A stretch of DNA of 64,000 nt from Flavobacterium cutihirudinis (GCF_003385895.1 NZ_QRDQ01000007.1:1054001-1118000), one strand, 5' to 3'; positions 1 to 9,062 are shown, counted from the first letter of the stretch. Notes: a model not told the origin generated them from the letters alone. Made by a program: numbers and translations.

Positions 1-74
1 TATCTGTTGATCCGAAAATCCAAAATCCTTTAAACAATTATAAACAAGTTTTGGCTTTAATTAGTTTCGGATAA
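1..74 (+). CDS. possible 3' end of a plus-strand gene (partial)
   Basis: The frame starting at base 3 is open to the left window edge and stops at TAA 72-74. It would encode a C-terminus reading SVDPKIQNPLNNYKQVLAL and ending ISFG. The composition is protein-like, and the other two forward frames stop early. If real, the gene converges on the minus-strand ATPase gene ending at 109, so that operon would finish there. Only 23 codons are visible, so neither identity nor reality can be settled. Confidence 0.3.
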   Translation, partial: SVDPKIQNPLNNYKQVLALISFG

Positions 75-108
75 AGTATAAAAAGCTTGGTTTCTAAAAT
101 AAATAACT

Positions 109-2511
109 TTATTCTTCTAAAGCTCCCATCAGCTGTTCCATGCCAAAATTCAATAAGAAATCACTATAATAGCTATCAAAGACATCCATTATGTATTCAT
201 CAATAGTTACGTCTACATCAATACCATCTTTTAATCTAGTCATAGTGTAGTTTCGTCTTTTAGTTATCATGTATAGAAATAGTGTGTGAAAATAAACGGA
301 GGAAATATATTTTCGCTGTGCTGTGACAATTTGGTCTTCATTCTTCAATTTAGAACGATGACTTAAGAAGACATGACTGTCTAGATTAATGAAAATTTCT
401 TCCAATTTGTCGCCCTCCGAAGAAGGATACATGACAGTTTTTCGATCCATAGTAATTCCTCTTTCCTCTAATACAGTCCAGTCTTTTTCATATATTTTTT
501 GAAGTTTTGGTAGTCCAATTTGATCAAGGTCCTCTTCTGGTTCAGGGACAGCTTCTTTGGTAGATTCTCTATCAGTGATCTTAACTAAAACAATTTCTTC
601 AAATATTTTTCCTGGGGACGTTAAAGAAGCTCTAATTTCTATTTCATCTCCTATATTAATATTGTTAGTTGGCTCAAGAGTAACTTTAATTGTTCCATTA
701 TTAGGACTGCTTTTAGTCACATTAAGCAATCCTGAAGCTTCGGTACTTACTCCAGCTTGGTCACCTCCATCTTTTTTATCTCGTTTAATTTTTAAAAAAG
801 ATAATTGTAATTCACCAGGTTCATCTGTTCTGTCAAAATAGTCGTTATCTATATCTGAATCAAATTTTATAATTTTCTCACCATTCTTTGGCAGACTAAT
901 TATATTAATTCCTTCCTTTTTATGGAATAAATCAAATTTGGTCGGAAATCTTTGAGGTAAAAAAGGCTTTTGTTCTATCTTAGGTTTGGATATATTGGAT
1001 GAGATTTTTTTGACTTCTTCTTTTTTTTCATCTAATTTTAAAGTGTTCTGAAGTAATTTAAAAAGCTCACTGTCCTTAGGTAAATTTTTAGCAAAAGATT
1101 TAATTAATTCGGAAGTATCTTCACTTTCTAAACCGATAGTTTCTTTTCTTCGTCTGTTAATTTCATCTAGCTGACTTTTTCGTAATTTTTTACCTAAATA
1201 ATCGCGTAAAGCATTAGCTTCTTCGCCATGTTTTAGTCTATCACGAGAAGCCATAAATAATTCTTCTCTAAAATCTGGATTCATACTGGTACAATCAACA
1301 TGAATTAATAGATAATCTTTTAATAGATTGAATTTTAGAGTTCTTGTAATAAACTCAGAAGAATAATTTCCATGGACTTGTCCGTTTATAGAAAACATTA
1401 CGGACATATTATTTTTAAAAAACCTGCTCCTAATAATATCTTTACTTTTTTTTAAGTCATGTTTATCTGTTTTAGGTTTAAAAACATAACAGGTAACCTT
1501 AGCACTTCCAAATAGTTCGTCATCATAATCTTCTGAAAAATAAGTATCTATGTAATCACTTTGAGAATCTTCAAGTCTTCTCTTCAACCCAAATAAATCA
1601 AGTTCCAAAACTTTATTGTTTGGATATCGATCTTTATTGTCAACTGTCAGGATAGGCAGTACCGGTTCGAAAAGAAACTCATTTAAACTTTGGTTCAAAT
1701 CTTGAGCAAATCCTGAATAACCAACAGGAAACTGGTATGAATACATTTTAATTATTGTACCGGTTTTAAATTTTCTTCCATTTAACTTTAAATCTAATTC
1801 AGTAATTGGAAAATTTGGAATTTCATTTTCGATTTTTAAAAATTCAAAATGACTTGAACGTCTGTTTTCACCAGATTCACTGATTCTTCTCTGCCTAATT
1901 AGTGTAAATCCAAAATTACCTGAATTATCAAATCGTTTGGAACCTATAAGTTGGTATCTTCTTTTCCCGCAGAAAACTAAAGCACCGCTTCCTCCCATAT
2001 TATATTTACCTTGTACAAATTGAATATTAATTTTATTTCCCCTTACTAAAGAAAGAAAAGTATTTTCAAATTGATTCGGATGCTGGCCTTCTCCATTATC
2101 ATAAATAATAACAGAAGTGTTTTTTGGTGGTCCATCGGCAATAATTTGAATGTCTTCTGATTGTTTTCGTCTATTTTGTTTTAGATCCCAATTTTTATAG
2201 TCAGGATAAAACATTTTTATGGCTTGCTCCATTGATTGTGGAGCATCATTAGAGACTGGAGAAATATCTTTTTCTAAGCACTTTTTTGTTAAAATTGCAT
2301 CAATTGAATTTGTTACCTTCTCTACTAAAGCCGCGATAGGGCTAGATTGCTGGTTTCTAACAATACCAAACATATTTTCATTACCACCAAGGGGAGCCCA
2401 ATTTTTGTCAGCAAATTTATCAGGATATTTATGTAATAATTCTTCAACCTTATCTTCAGTAGAACATAGATACAGTTCTTGAAACAATTTCTCGTTACTA
2501 ATTTCTCCCAT
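109..2511 (-). CDS. GHKL (Hsp90-like) ATPase-domain protein of unknown function
   Basis: This 800-aa protein has an N-terminal GHKL/Bergerat ATP-binding fold. The N-box lies at about residues 62-73 (LVEKVTNSIDAI), with Glu64 and Asn68 as the expected Mg/ATP ligands. The G1 box DNGEG is at 138-142, and a glycine-rich lid GKYNMGGSGAL at about 168-178. The rest is a long charged region without a motif I recognise; there is no histidine-kinase dimerisation domain and no membrane segment. It starts 3 bp after the stop of the cysteine desulfurase gene, so the two are almost certainly co-transcribed, desulfurase first. Known GHKL proteins include Hsp90, MutL, gyrase B, MORC and several defence ATPases. 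Large MORC-like ATPases beside sulfur-transfer genes suggest DNA modification or defence. That role is inferred from context; only the ATPase fold is read from sequence. Confidence 0.75.
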   Translation of the reverse strand: MGEISNEKLFQELYLCSTEDKVEELLHKYPDKFADKNWAPLGGNENMFGIVRNQQSSPIAALVEKVTNSIDAILTKKCLEKDISPVSNDAPQSMEQAIKMFYPDYKNWDLKQNRRKQSEDIQIIADGPPKNTSVIIYDNGEGQHPNQFENTFLSLVRGNKINIQFVQGKYNMGGSGALVFCGKRRYQLIGSKRFDNSGNFGFTLIRQRRISESGENRRSSHFEFLKIENEIPNFPITELDLKLNGRKFKTGTIIKMYSYQFPVGYSGFAQDLNQSLNEFLFEPVLPILTVDNKDRYPNNKVLELDLFGLKRRLEDSQSDYIDTYFSEDYDDELFGSAKVTCYVFKPKTDKHDLKKSKDIIRSRFFKNNMSVMFSINGQVHGNYSSEFITRTLKFNLLKDYLLIHVDCTSMNPDFREELFMASRDRLKHGEEANALRDYLGKKLRKSQLDEINRRRKETIGLESEDTSELIKSFAKNLPKDSELFKLLQNTLKLDEKKEEVKKISSNISKPKIEQKPFLPQRFPTKFDLFHKKEGINIISLPKNGEKIIKFDSDIDNDYFDRTDEPGELQLSFLKIKRDKKDGGDQAGVSTEASGLLNVTKSSPNNGTIKVTLEPTNNINIGDEIEIRASLTSPGKIFEEIVLVKITDRESTKEAVPEPEEDLDQIGLPKLQKIYEKDWTVLEERGITMDRKTVMYPSSEGDKLEEIFINLDSHVFLSHRSKLKNEDQIVTAQRKYISSVYFHTLFLYMITKRRNYTMTRLKDGIDVDVTIDEYIMDVFDSYYSDFLLNFGMEQLMGALEE

Positions 2512-2514
2512 AAA

Positions 2515-3666
2515 TTAATTTGCTAATTGGATTAAAGTTTCTTTAATACTACTAATAACAGTCAATATTTCTTGCTCAGTGTTTTTATTGCTCAGACTAA
2601 ATCTGATAGCAGAGAATGCATCTGTATCATTTAGGCCCATTGCTAATAAAACATGTGAGGGTTCAAATAAAGCAGAGGTACAAGCTGAACCGTTACTTAC
2701 TGCTATTGTTTGATATCTATCTATAAACATGTTGGCATCAAAATTTGGAAAACAGGCATTTATAGTATTATAGAGACGATGCTCTTTACTACCATTAATA
2801 AAGACACCTCTGATGTTAAGTAATTCTATTTCCAGAATATCCCTCAATGATTTAATATAAGTGGTATTCTCTGTCATTTCTAGAGATGCAATTTCACATG
2901 CTTTAGCAAAACCAACAATTGCTGGAACGTTCAGAGTACCACTTCTAAGCCCACGCTCATGTCCTCCGCCATGTTGTATAGGGAAAATCTGTCTTGGTGA
3001 AACTGTTTCTTGATTAATATATAATGCTCCTATTCCCTTCGGGCCATAAAATTTATGCGCAGAAAAACATAATAAGTCTATATGATTAAATTCAGTAATG
3101 TTAATTGGTAATTTACCAACTGCCTGAGTAGCATCAGTCATTAACAATACTTTCTTAGAATTAGTAATTGTACTAATTTCCTTAATTGGTTGTATAACTC
3201 CGGTTTCATTATTTACCCACATGATACAAACTAACAGTGTATCTTGCCTAATTGAAAGAATAAGATTCTCAATATCTATTAATCCATTGGGATTGACGGG
3301 AAGATATTCAATTTCAAACCCAACAGTTTCTAAAAATTTACAAGTGTCTAAAACTGCCTTATGTTCAGTTTGCAAGGTTATTATATGTCTTTTAGAATTA
3401 TTGGGATCTAATGCGATTCCTTTTAATGCAATATTTATACTTTCTGTGGCACCTGAAGTAAAAATAATTTCTTTCGGATCGCTATTGATCAAAGATGAAA
3501 CTATTTCTCTGGAATTTTCTACAATTTTTTTTGCTGCAAGTCCAAAATGGTGTGTACTTGATGCGTTTCCATAATTATTTTTAAAATAGGGGTACATCGC
3601 CTCAATAACGCGATCATCAATAGCAGTTGTTGAATTATTATCAAGATATATTAATTCGTTATTCAT
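2515..3666 (-). CDS. cysteine desulfurase (IscS/NifS/DndA family)
   Basis: This 383-aa PLP enzyme of class-V aminotransferase type removes sulfur from L-cysteine and carries it as a persulfide. The PLP lysine is Lys205 in the SAHK motif. His102 (TEHKAV) and Asp178 (TDATQAVG) are the usual cofactor contacts. The persulfide cysteine is Cys329 in GSACTSALFEPSHVL. Length is normal for the family. It is the first gene of a two-gene minus-strand operon with the GHKL ATPase. There is no IscR, IscU, IscA, Suf or tRNA-thiolation partner beside it, and it sits in accessory DNA near conjugation genes. This points to a dedicated sulfur donor, as DndA or SspA is for DNA phosphorothioation, rather than the housekeeping IscS. 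That assignment is inference: no DndB-E-like gene is visible in the window. Confidence 0.9.
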   Translation of the reverse strand: MNNELIYLDNNSTTAIDDRVIEAMYPYFKNNYGNASSTHHFGLAAKKIVENSREIVSSLINSDPKEIIFTSGATESINIALKGIALDPNNSKRHIITLQTEHKAVLDTCKFLETVGFEIEYLPVNPNGLIDIENLILSIRQDTLLVCIMWVNNETGVIQPIKEISTITNSKKVLLMTDATQAVGKLPINITEFNHIDLLCFSAHKFYGPKGIGALYINQETVSPRQIFPIQHGGGHERGLRSGTLNVPAIVGFAKACEIASLEMTENTTYIKSLRDILEIELLNIRGVFINGSKEHRLYNTINACFPNFDANMFIDRYQTIAVSNGSACTSALFEPSHVLLAMGLNDTDAFSAIRFSLSNKNTEQEILTVISSIKETLIQLAN

Positions 3667-3742
3667 TTTAAGTATATAAATTTTGTTTCTAAATTAACTA
3701 AATTATTTAGAAAAGTCCGAAGTGTTTTTATATTTTCTAAAA

Positions 3743-3776
3743 AAATATTAGTTTTTTATTTACAAAATATTAGTTT
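3743..3776 (-). promoter_or_regulatory. direct-repeat operator candidate upstream of the desulfurase operon
   Basis: AAATATTAGTTT occurs at 3743-3754 and again at 3765-3776. The copies are identical and their starts are 22 bp apart, about two helical turns. They lie in the 255-bp gap between the desulfurase start (3666) and the end of the TPR/AraC gene (3922). Direct repeats at this spacing suit an AraC-type activator, and two AraC-type regulators are encoded nearby. The region is AT-rich, so chance repeats are possible. I found no convincing TTG/TAnnTTTG promoter here. Confidence 0.3.
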
Positions 3777-3921
3777 ATTAGTTAGGCAAATAATATTCGG
3801 AATAATTTTCAATTCATTATGTTCAGTTTGGCAAATTAGGGTACTATAAAACTCGGTACATAAAGTATGAAAAGACTAATAATGGATTAATTTTTAGTAC
3901 AATGAAATTTTGAGTTTAAAC

Positions 3922-5601
3922 TTATCCCTTTCTTTTAATCTGTTCAATAAAAAAAAATGTGGGCATTCCAGTTTTACTTTTAAAAGCTTTTACAAATCTT
4001 TGCGTACTGCTAAAGCCGACTTCTGCCGCTAAAGCTTTATTCGTATAGTTTCGTACAAGTTTATCATTATAAAGTAAAGACATGACATAATCTATTTTGA
4101 GATCATTGATATATTCAGTAAATCCCTTTTCTTTGTAATGACGGATAATTGAGGAAAGATAAGTTGGATTGGATTTAAATGCAGCAGACAATTTTGAAAG
4201 ACTCCAGTCCTTTTCTAAAAATTTCTTATCTATTTCAAATTTTTCCAGCTGATTAAGTATAAGTGAGACAGTTTCAGGATTTATATCTGATAATACTGGT
4301 TTTTCAATTTTTTGCCTTTGTTTAGTTTTATTCTCTGACGCAGAAATCTGTAACATCTGCTCATCAAATTTTTGACGATATATTTTTCGGTTCTTATAAT
4401 ATCTATACGTCAAGACAACAAAAGACAAGAAAAGGAGGGAAGTGAAACCGGTTAAAACTGAATACTTAAAATTTTTACTTACCAGCTCATTTTTCAAACT
4501 TTGCTTCTCAAACATTAATTCCTGGGTATTGTATTCCTTGTTGATTTTTCCAACCAAATATTTGAAAGTCTCATTAAGTACTTTATCGGCCTTAAGTAAT
4601 TGATCAATGTAATATAATTGCAAATCCCGATTTTCTTGATTTTTGTAATATTTAATAAGAACCTCGTACATTTCCCTTTGATCAGTACGCAGATAGCCTC
4701 TCGCATTAAACAGTTGATCCACTTTTTCAAAGTAAGGAAGAGCTTTTTCATATTGTCTGACTTCCCAATAGCTTTTTCCAATATAAAAGTAGCCTACTGA
4801 TTCATTTCCAAAATCTTTTTTTTCTTTTAATTCTTCAATTGAAGATTCAATGCTTTTAATTGCAGATGCATAATTTTTTTGAAAGAAGTCGTTGATACCC
4901 TGAGAGTGGATAAAATAAACTTCCATTTCCCTAATATCCAATTTCTCGCATTCAACGAGTCCCAAAGCATTTGTTTGGGAGCATAATCCATAATTTCCGA
5001 GTCTGTTATAACACAGTCCCAAGGAATGCAGAGAGTTTAAGTAAGCCCTTGAATTTTCACTTTTAAAATAGAAAGTACATTCTCTAAGCAATGAAATTGC
5101 TTCGTCATAATAACCAAGATAGTACTTTACCAGAGCAATATGATACTTGAGTTTGTAAATAAGGTATTTGTCAGTTGTCTGTGATATGTAACTGTCAGCA
5201 GTAATAAAGTTGTCAAGTGCATTATTTTGCTTCTTAAGTAAATAATAGACTATTCCTTTTGACAAGTAAGCGGATCCGATTAATGCCTTATCGTTTGTTT
5301 TTTTCGCAGTATATATCATACTGTCGGCATAAATTAACCTCATACTATGAGGAGATTCATGAAGAAGATTCTGATATCCATTAATAATTTCCTTATAATT
5401 TTTTTCAAATTTTGCCTTTCGGAGATATTCAAACATATAGACTGACGACCTGGCGCTATCATTTCGAAGTTCATATATTTTGTCATCAAGATATTCATAA
5501 CTCTTTCTTTTTAAGGAGTCAGGATGTTTTTGAAAATTTTTCTGTGCTTCACACCATGAGAAAACGCAGATTAATACTAACAGGAAATGTTTTTTACTCA
5601 T
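3922..5601 (-). CDS. TPR sensor with C-terminal AraC-type DNA-binding domain
   Basis: I place the start at 5601, where MSKKHFLLVLICVFSWCEAQ forms a clear signal peptide; an in-frame upstream Met at 5649 would hide it. The 559-aa protein has an exported N-terminal part with repeated helical TPR-like units to about residue 360. A single membrane span follows at about 380-405 (TGFTSLLFLSFVVLTY), then a basic linker and a cytoplasmic AraC/XylS helix-turn-helix domain over the last 115 residues (AAEVGFSSTQRFVKAFKSKTG). This is a common Bacteroidetes one-component layout in which a periplasmic TPR region senses a signal and the AraC domain acts on nearby promoters. No ligand can be deduced. It is divergent from the lipoprotein gene at 5940, with repeated sites between them that could be its operators. 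Confidence 0.85.
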   Translation of the reverse strand: MSKKHFLLVLICVFSWCEAQKNFQKHPDSLKRKSYEYLDDKIYELRNDSARSSVYMFEYLRKAKFEKNYKEIINGYQNLLHESPHSMRLIYADSMIYTAKKTNDKALIGSAYLSKGIVYYLLKKQNNALDNFITADSYISQTTDKYLIYKLKYHIALVKYYLGYYDEAISLLRECTFYFKSENSRAYLNSLHSLGLCYNRLGNYGLCSQTNALGLVECEKLDIREMEVYFIHSQGINDFFQKNYASAIKSIESSIEELKEKKDFGNESVGYFYIGKSYWEVRQYEKALPYFEKVDQLFNARGYLRTDQREMYEVLIKYYKNQENRDLQLYYIDQLLKADKVLNETFKYLVGKINKEYNTQELMFEKQSLKNELVSKNFKYSVLTGFTSLLFLSFVVLTYRYYKNRKIYRQKFDEQMLQISASENKTKQRQKIEKPVLSDINPETVSLILNQLEKFEIDKKFLEKDWSLSKLSAAFKSNPTYLSSIIRHYKEKGFTEYINDLKIDYVMSLLYNDKLVRNYTNKALAAEVGFSSTQRFVKAFKSKTGMPTFFFIEQIKRKG

Positions 5602-5743
5602 AATATCAAGGAGTTTGGGGACTGAATTTCTCAATAAAGTTACCGCCAACTGTCCATCGGAGCTGTACTAATAAATTTACAAAAGATTAACTCAAAAATA
5701 ATATAAACATTTGAATTTTAGTGAGTTATTTATGAAAAAACGA

Positions 5744-5790
5744 GTATGGATTTATTGAAAATCCATACTGTATTTACGGTAAATCCATAC
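5744..5790. promoter_or_regulatory. three half-site operator-like repeat (GTATGGATTT/AAATCCATAC)
   Basis: GTATGGATTT at 5744-5753 is followed by its exact reverse complement AAATCCATAC at 5759-5768, making a hairpin with a 5-nt loop. A second AAATCCATAC sits at 5781-5790, 22 bp after the first. The sites lie in the 338-bp divergent gap (5602-5939) between the TPR/AraC regulator and the lipoprotein gene. Two direct copies 22 bp apart plus an inverted copy resemble a regulator-binding array more than a terminator, since no T-run follows. I see nothing else definable in this gap. The related word AATCCATATTAGAAG recurs in the terminator at 9410. Confidence 0.45.
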
Positions 5791-5939
5791 CCAAACGGTT
5801 GTGAGAGACTTTTCAAGGAGATAGATTTGCTTCGAATTCAATAGCGAAAATGTTTGGCATGGTGCCGAATTAAAGTTCCGCTTATCCGGATGAAATGAAC
5901 TGGGAAGTAATTCTCATTCACATTCATACACCCATTACA

Positions 5940-6632
5940 ATGAAAAATCTATTATTATGCACTGTATTAGTATGGTTCTTTAATTCATGTTCTACAGATT
6001 CAGAATTTAATCAATCTGAATTCACTTCAAACGCAGAATCCAAATCTAAAGTCGCTTCAGCGTTTCCAATGAACTCAGCTAATCCTTTCGATTATAAAGG
6101 CAAGAGGTATTACGATGAACTCCGTAATTATTACCAAAATAATTCAACTCCAAATTCGGCCGCAGAACTTCGGGACCAAATTAGATTTATGTCAAATAAA
6201 ATGGGAAAGGCGCATAATTCCTATAAAAATATAATTTTATTTAATAACACTATTGTAGATTCTATAATGGCTGACCCTGACAATATGTTAATTTTTATTG
6301 TAGAGAATAGTCAATTAGCATCAACTGCAAAATCCAGTCTTACGATTTTTTTACAAGGCCTATTGTCAAAACGAGGATTAGAATTTACGATTGTTTATGA
6401 TTACGTAGTTGCATATGAGGACTCTATTCTCGATAGTAACAGCCTTACTGAAGATGAAAAGGACACAATTCTAACAGTCACATCTATTTCTCGATACTCG
6501 CTTTACTCTGCATCTGAAAGAAAAGACAGGGATTGGGAGTCATCAGCGGGGAACAAAAATGTCAAGCCCCTATTTTCCGCAGATGAAATCGCTGTTATTT
6601 CTATAATTGCACTGCTAAAAAACATTATCTAA
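5940..6632 (+). CDS. predicted outer lipoprotein, unknown function
   Basis: The start at 5940 gives a 230-aa protein with a type II signal peptide: MKNLLLCTVLVWFFNSC, lipid-modified Cys17, then S-T-D-S. A 15-codon upstream extension would bury the signal and is rejected. The mature part is hydrophilic and largely helical, with a recognisable Bacteroidetes lipoprotein entry segment (NPFDYKGKRYYDELRNYY). It ends in a short hydrophobic stretch (IAVISIIALLKNII). No catalytic motif is visible and I do not recognise the family. It is followed by a small membrane protein and an AraC regulator on the same strand and is probably accessory cargo of the element. Confidence 0.7.
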   Translation: MKNLLLCTVLVWFFNSCSTDSEFNQSEFTSNAESKSKVASAFPMNSANPFDYKGKRYYDELRNYYQNNSTPNSAAELRDQIRFMSNKMGKAHNSYKNIILFNNTIVDSIMADPDNMLIFIVENSQLASTAKSSLTIFLQGLLSKRGLEFTIVYDYVVAYEDSILDSNSLTEDEKDTILTVTSISRYSLYSASERKDRDWESSAGNKNVKPLFSADEIAVISIIALLKNII

Positions 6633-6665
6633 AATTTATTCCGATTAATCTTGATCTCTTTTGAA

Positions 6666-6896
6666 ATGAAACCACGTACTATTCTTTATCTACTATTGGT
6701 CATTTTTAATCTTGTGAGCCTTTATTTCATCATATCATTATTCAGTTATGATGAAATAGTGGGCTACATTATTACGGGTGGGAGAAAAAGCAGTGACCCT
6801 AGAAAATTGGCGTATCTGTTATTTATTACTTGCCTGTTGAACCTTTATTTTTTGTCATTCATAATGATCGAAAATTCCTTTAAGGATAAGATCTAA
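6666..6896 (+). CDS. small two-span membrane protein, unknown
   Basis: ATG at 6666 (MKPRTILYLLLVIFNLVSL) is preferred over a TTG at 6651. The 76-aa product has two membrane spans: about residues 5-25, and 49-69 (LAYLLFITCLLNLYFLSFIM). They are joined by a loop containing GGRKSSDPRK. It lies 33 bp after the lipoprotein gene on the same strand, probably co-transcribed. No family is recognised. Confidence 0.6.
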   Translation: MKPRTILYLLLVIFNLVSLYFIISLFSYDEIVGYIITGGRKSSDPRKLAYLLFITCLLNLYFLSFIMIENSFKDKI

Positions 6897-6947
6897 TCTA
6901 CATACAAGATCATTATTCTTTTCCATAATTAGCTTAACTATGATATT

Positions 6948-7844
6948 ATGATGAAGGATTTGATAAATATTGAAATGAAGAATTTGCCTATTTCTGGACT
7001 TGATGTACATATTATTAAAAAGTACATTGTAAAAACTGCGGCAGATGATTCCTTTCTCGTAAATAATTACTCAATTATATTGATAAAGTCTGGACAATTT
7101 AAAATACGTCTTAGTGATTTTACACAGGAATTGCTGCCACATGATTTGTTGGTAATCCCAAAAAATTCGTTCTGCACTATTATGGAAGTCAAAGGGAGAC
7201 TGCAGTTACTGCTTCTCTCTTTTACCTCAGACTTTGCTTTTGAAAACTGCTTAAAAAAAGAATTAGTTGATTCATTTAATTTTCTCCTTGGTGAACCTTC
7301 GTCAAAAATAGCCCTTGGTGATAAAGATTTTTTGGTATTGTCATTAATTTACAAACTAATCTGCTTTGTTAATAAAGATGCAGTAGGCAATGGACAGGAC
7401 CTAGAACTGCAACGCATAAGTTTCAACCTTTTCTTATATGAGCTTAAATTTATTTTTAATAGATCAGATTTACAAACGCAGAACAGTTTTACCCGGCAGG
7501 AAGGTCTTACGATTAAGTTTCTGACTATTTTGACAATTCACTGTAAAAAGCAGCACAGTGCCAAGTTCTATGCAGGTGTGTTATTTGTTACAAGAGGTTA
7601 TTTAAATCGAACTGTCAAACAAATAACAGGAAAGACCGTTAAAAGCCTCATAGATGTGGCAATTATAAATGAAATAAAGAATCTTCTTGAAAATTCACAA
7701 TCATCCATTGCCGTCATTGGACAAGATTTTGAATTTAGTAATCTGGCGAACTTTAGTGCCTTTTTTAGAAAACACACTTCGCTTTCTCCTTCTGAATATC
7801 GTCAAAAGACTGTTGGGAGATTTAAAACGTCAGATTTTCGTTGA
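6948..7844 (+). CDS. AraC-family transcriptional regulator
   Basis: This 298-aa protein has an N-terminal cupin-like sensing part (VNNYSIILIKSGQFKI, then LLPHDLLVIPKNSF). A C-terminal AraC double helix-turn-helix spans about residues 185-290. The second HTH ends in the family signature FSNLANFSAFFRKHTSLSPSEYR. The first HTH (KFYAGVLFVTRGYLNRTVKQITG) is standard for Bacteroidetes AraC regulators. It lies between unknown cargo genes and may control them or the conjugation operon; the sequence does not show which. Confidence 0.85.
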   Translation: MMKDLINIEMKNLPISGLDVHIIKKYIVKTAADDSFLVNNYSIILIKSGQFKIRLSDFTQELLPHDLLVIPKNSFCTIMEVKGRLQLLLLSFTSDFAFENCLKKELVDSFNFLLGEPSSKIALGDKDFLVLSLIYKLICFVNKDAVGNGQDLELQRISFNLFLYELKFIFNRSDLQTQNSFTRQEGLTIKFLTILTIHCKKQHSAKFYAGVLFVTRGYLNRTVKQITGKTVKSLIDVAIINEIKNLLENSQSSIAVIGQDFEFSNLANFSAFFRKHTSLSPSEYRQKTVGRFKTSDFR

Positions 7845-7868
7845 CTAATTTAAATTAAAACTACTGTC

Positions 7869-9062
7869 ATGATTACTATATATCCTTTAGAATGGATAGA
7901 TTCATTGATATTGCTTACCCTAAATCCTAATAAATCAAATATCGGTAATCTGTCACAGAGTGATTTGGTTTTTATAACTGAGAATCTTTCTAGAGAATCT
8001 CATAAAATTCAAATCCAGATGAAAAATGAAATTTTTGCTCTGCAGAAAAAGAGGCAGATCCGTCTTCTGGTAAGAAAATATCATTCAACCTTAGTTTATC
8101 TCCTTGATAATATTATTGAAAATCAAAATAATGAAGCTCTCAAAGGCGGATTTTTTTTGCGTATCAGTGAATCTATAATAAATACATTGGACGATTTATT
8201 ATATTTTATTGAAAATCGTTATCCTAACTATTTGAATCTTGATGAGCGTGTTCCTGTCCCATATTTATTAGTTTCAAGAAAGGAAATACTTTTAAAGATA
8301 GGAAGACTATCAAAGAAAAAGACAACTATCACTGATACCAACCAAGTTCTTCAGATCGTTATCGATGCTATAACTGTGTCAAATCAAATTAACGCAGGAA
8401 ACAAAATTACATACAGAGAAGTATTATATCAAAAAGAGCTTTTAAAGAAATTGGAGATGCAACTGGCAAGTGAAAGCAAATCAAACTTTTATTCTGCCGT
8501 AGACGAGTTATTGATAGAAGTAAATTTTAATGACAGTTTTTATATTAGTCATTTTATTAAGAATATAGTGAATCGTCTTAAATGCCAGGAAACATTGGCT
8601 GATAAAATTGGTGAATTGTTATTCTGTTATAAAGAGTTCAGTCAATTATCCTCGAGCGAAAGAATAGCATTTGATCCTTCAAAGCAGAATATAAATTTTA
8701 TGCTCGAAAATTGGTTTAAGCACGAAATAAAATATCTTGAAAGAAAAAAGCAACTTTCTGCAGAATTCGATGAAAACAATGCAGCCTCTGAATCAATGCA
8801 AATAGGAGAAGATAAAGTTGAATGTACGCTTTCAACTGATCAAATGGCATTGATTCTCAGAGCTGGTGATGAATCAAGAGTTTTGAAAGCTAAATCAATG
8901 AGTTTGGTTTTTAAAACTATAGTTCCATTTCTTTCGACTCCTTTCAAAAAGAATCTTTCTTATCAATCGGTAAGAAGTAAATCGTATAATGCTGAAGACA
9001 GGGATAAAGAAATTGCTATTCAAACCTTAAAAAAAATTATAGAAAAGATCAAGTCTTATTAA
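7869..9062 (+). CDS. unknown protein of conjugative elements (RteC-like?)
   Basis: This 397-aa, soluble, mainly helical protein is lysine-rich, with no signal peptide or membrane span. Its last 80 residues (STDQMALILRAGDESRVLKA, later LSTPFKKNLSYQSVRSKSYN) resemble from memory the C-terminal block of proteins found next to Bacteroidetes conjugative transposons, such as RteC, which controls excision in CTnDOT. That similarity is weak recollection and should be tested by profile search. It follows the AraC gene by 24 bp and precedes the Pmp3-like gene and tra operon, so a regulatory role in transfer or excision is possible. Confidence 0.6.
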   Translation: MITIYPLEWIDSLILLTLNPNKSNIGNLSQSDLVFITENLSRESHKIQIQMKNEIFALQKKRQIRLLVRKYHSTLVYLLDNIIENQNNEALKGGFFLRISESIINTLDDLLYFIENRYPNYLNLDERVPVPYLLVSRKEILLKIGRLSKKKTTITDTNQVLQIVIDAITVSNQINAGNKITYREVLYQKELLKKLEMQLASESKSNFYSAVDELLIEVNFNDSFYISHFIKNIVNRLKCQETLADKIGELLFCYKEFSQLSSSERIAFDPSKQNINFMLENWFKHEIKYLERKKQLSAEFDENNAASESMQIGEDKVECTLSTDQMALILRAGDESRVLKAKSMSLVFKTIVPFLSTPFKKNLSYQSVRSKSYNAEDRDKEIAIQTLKKIIEKIKSY

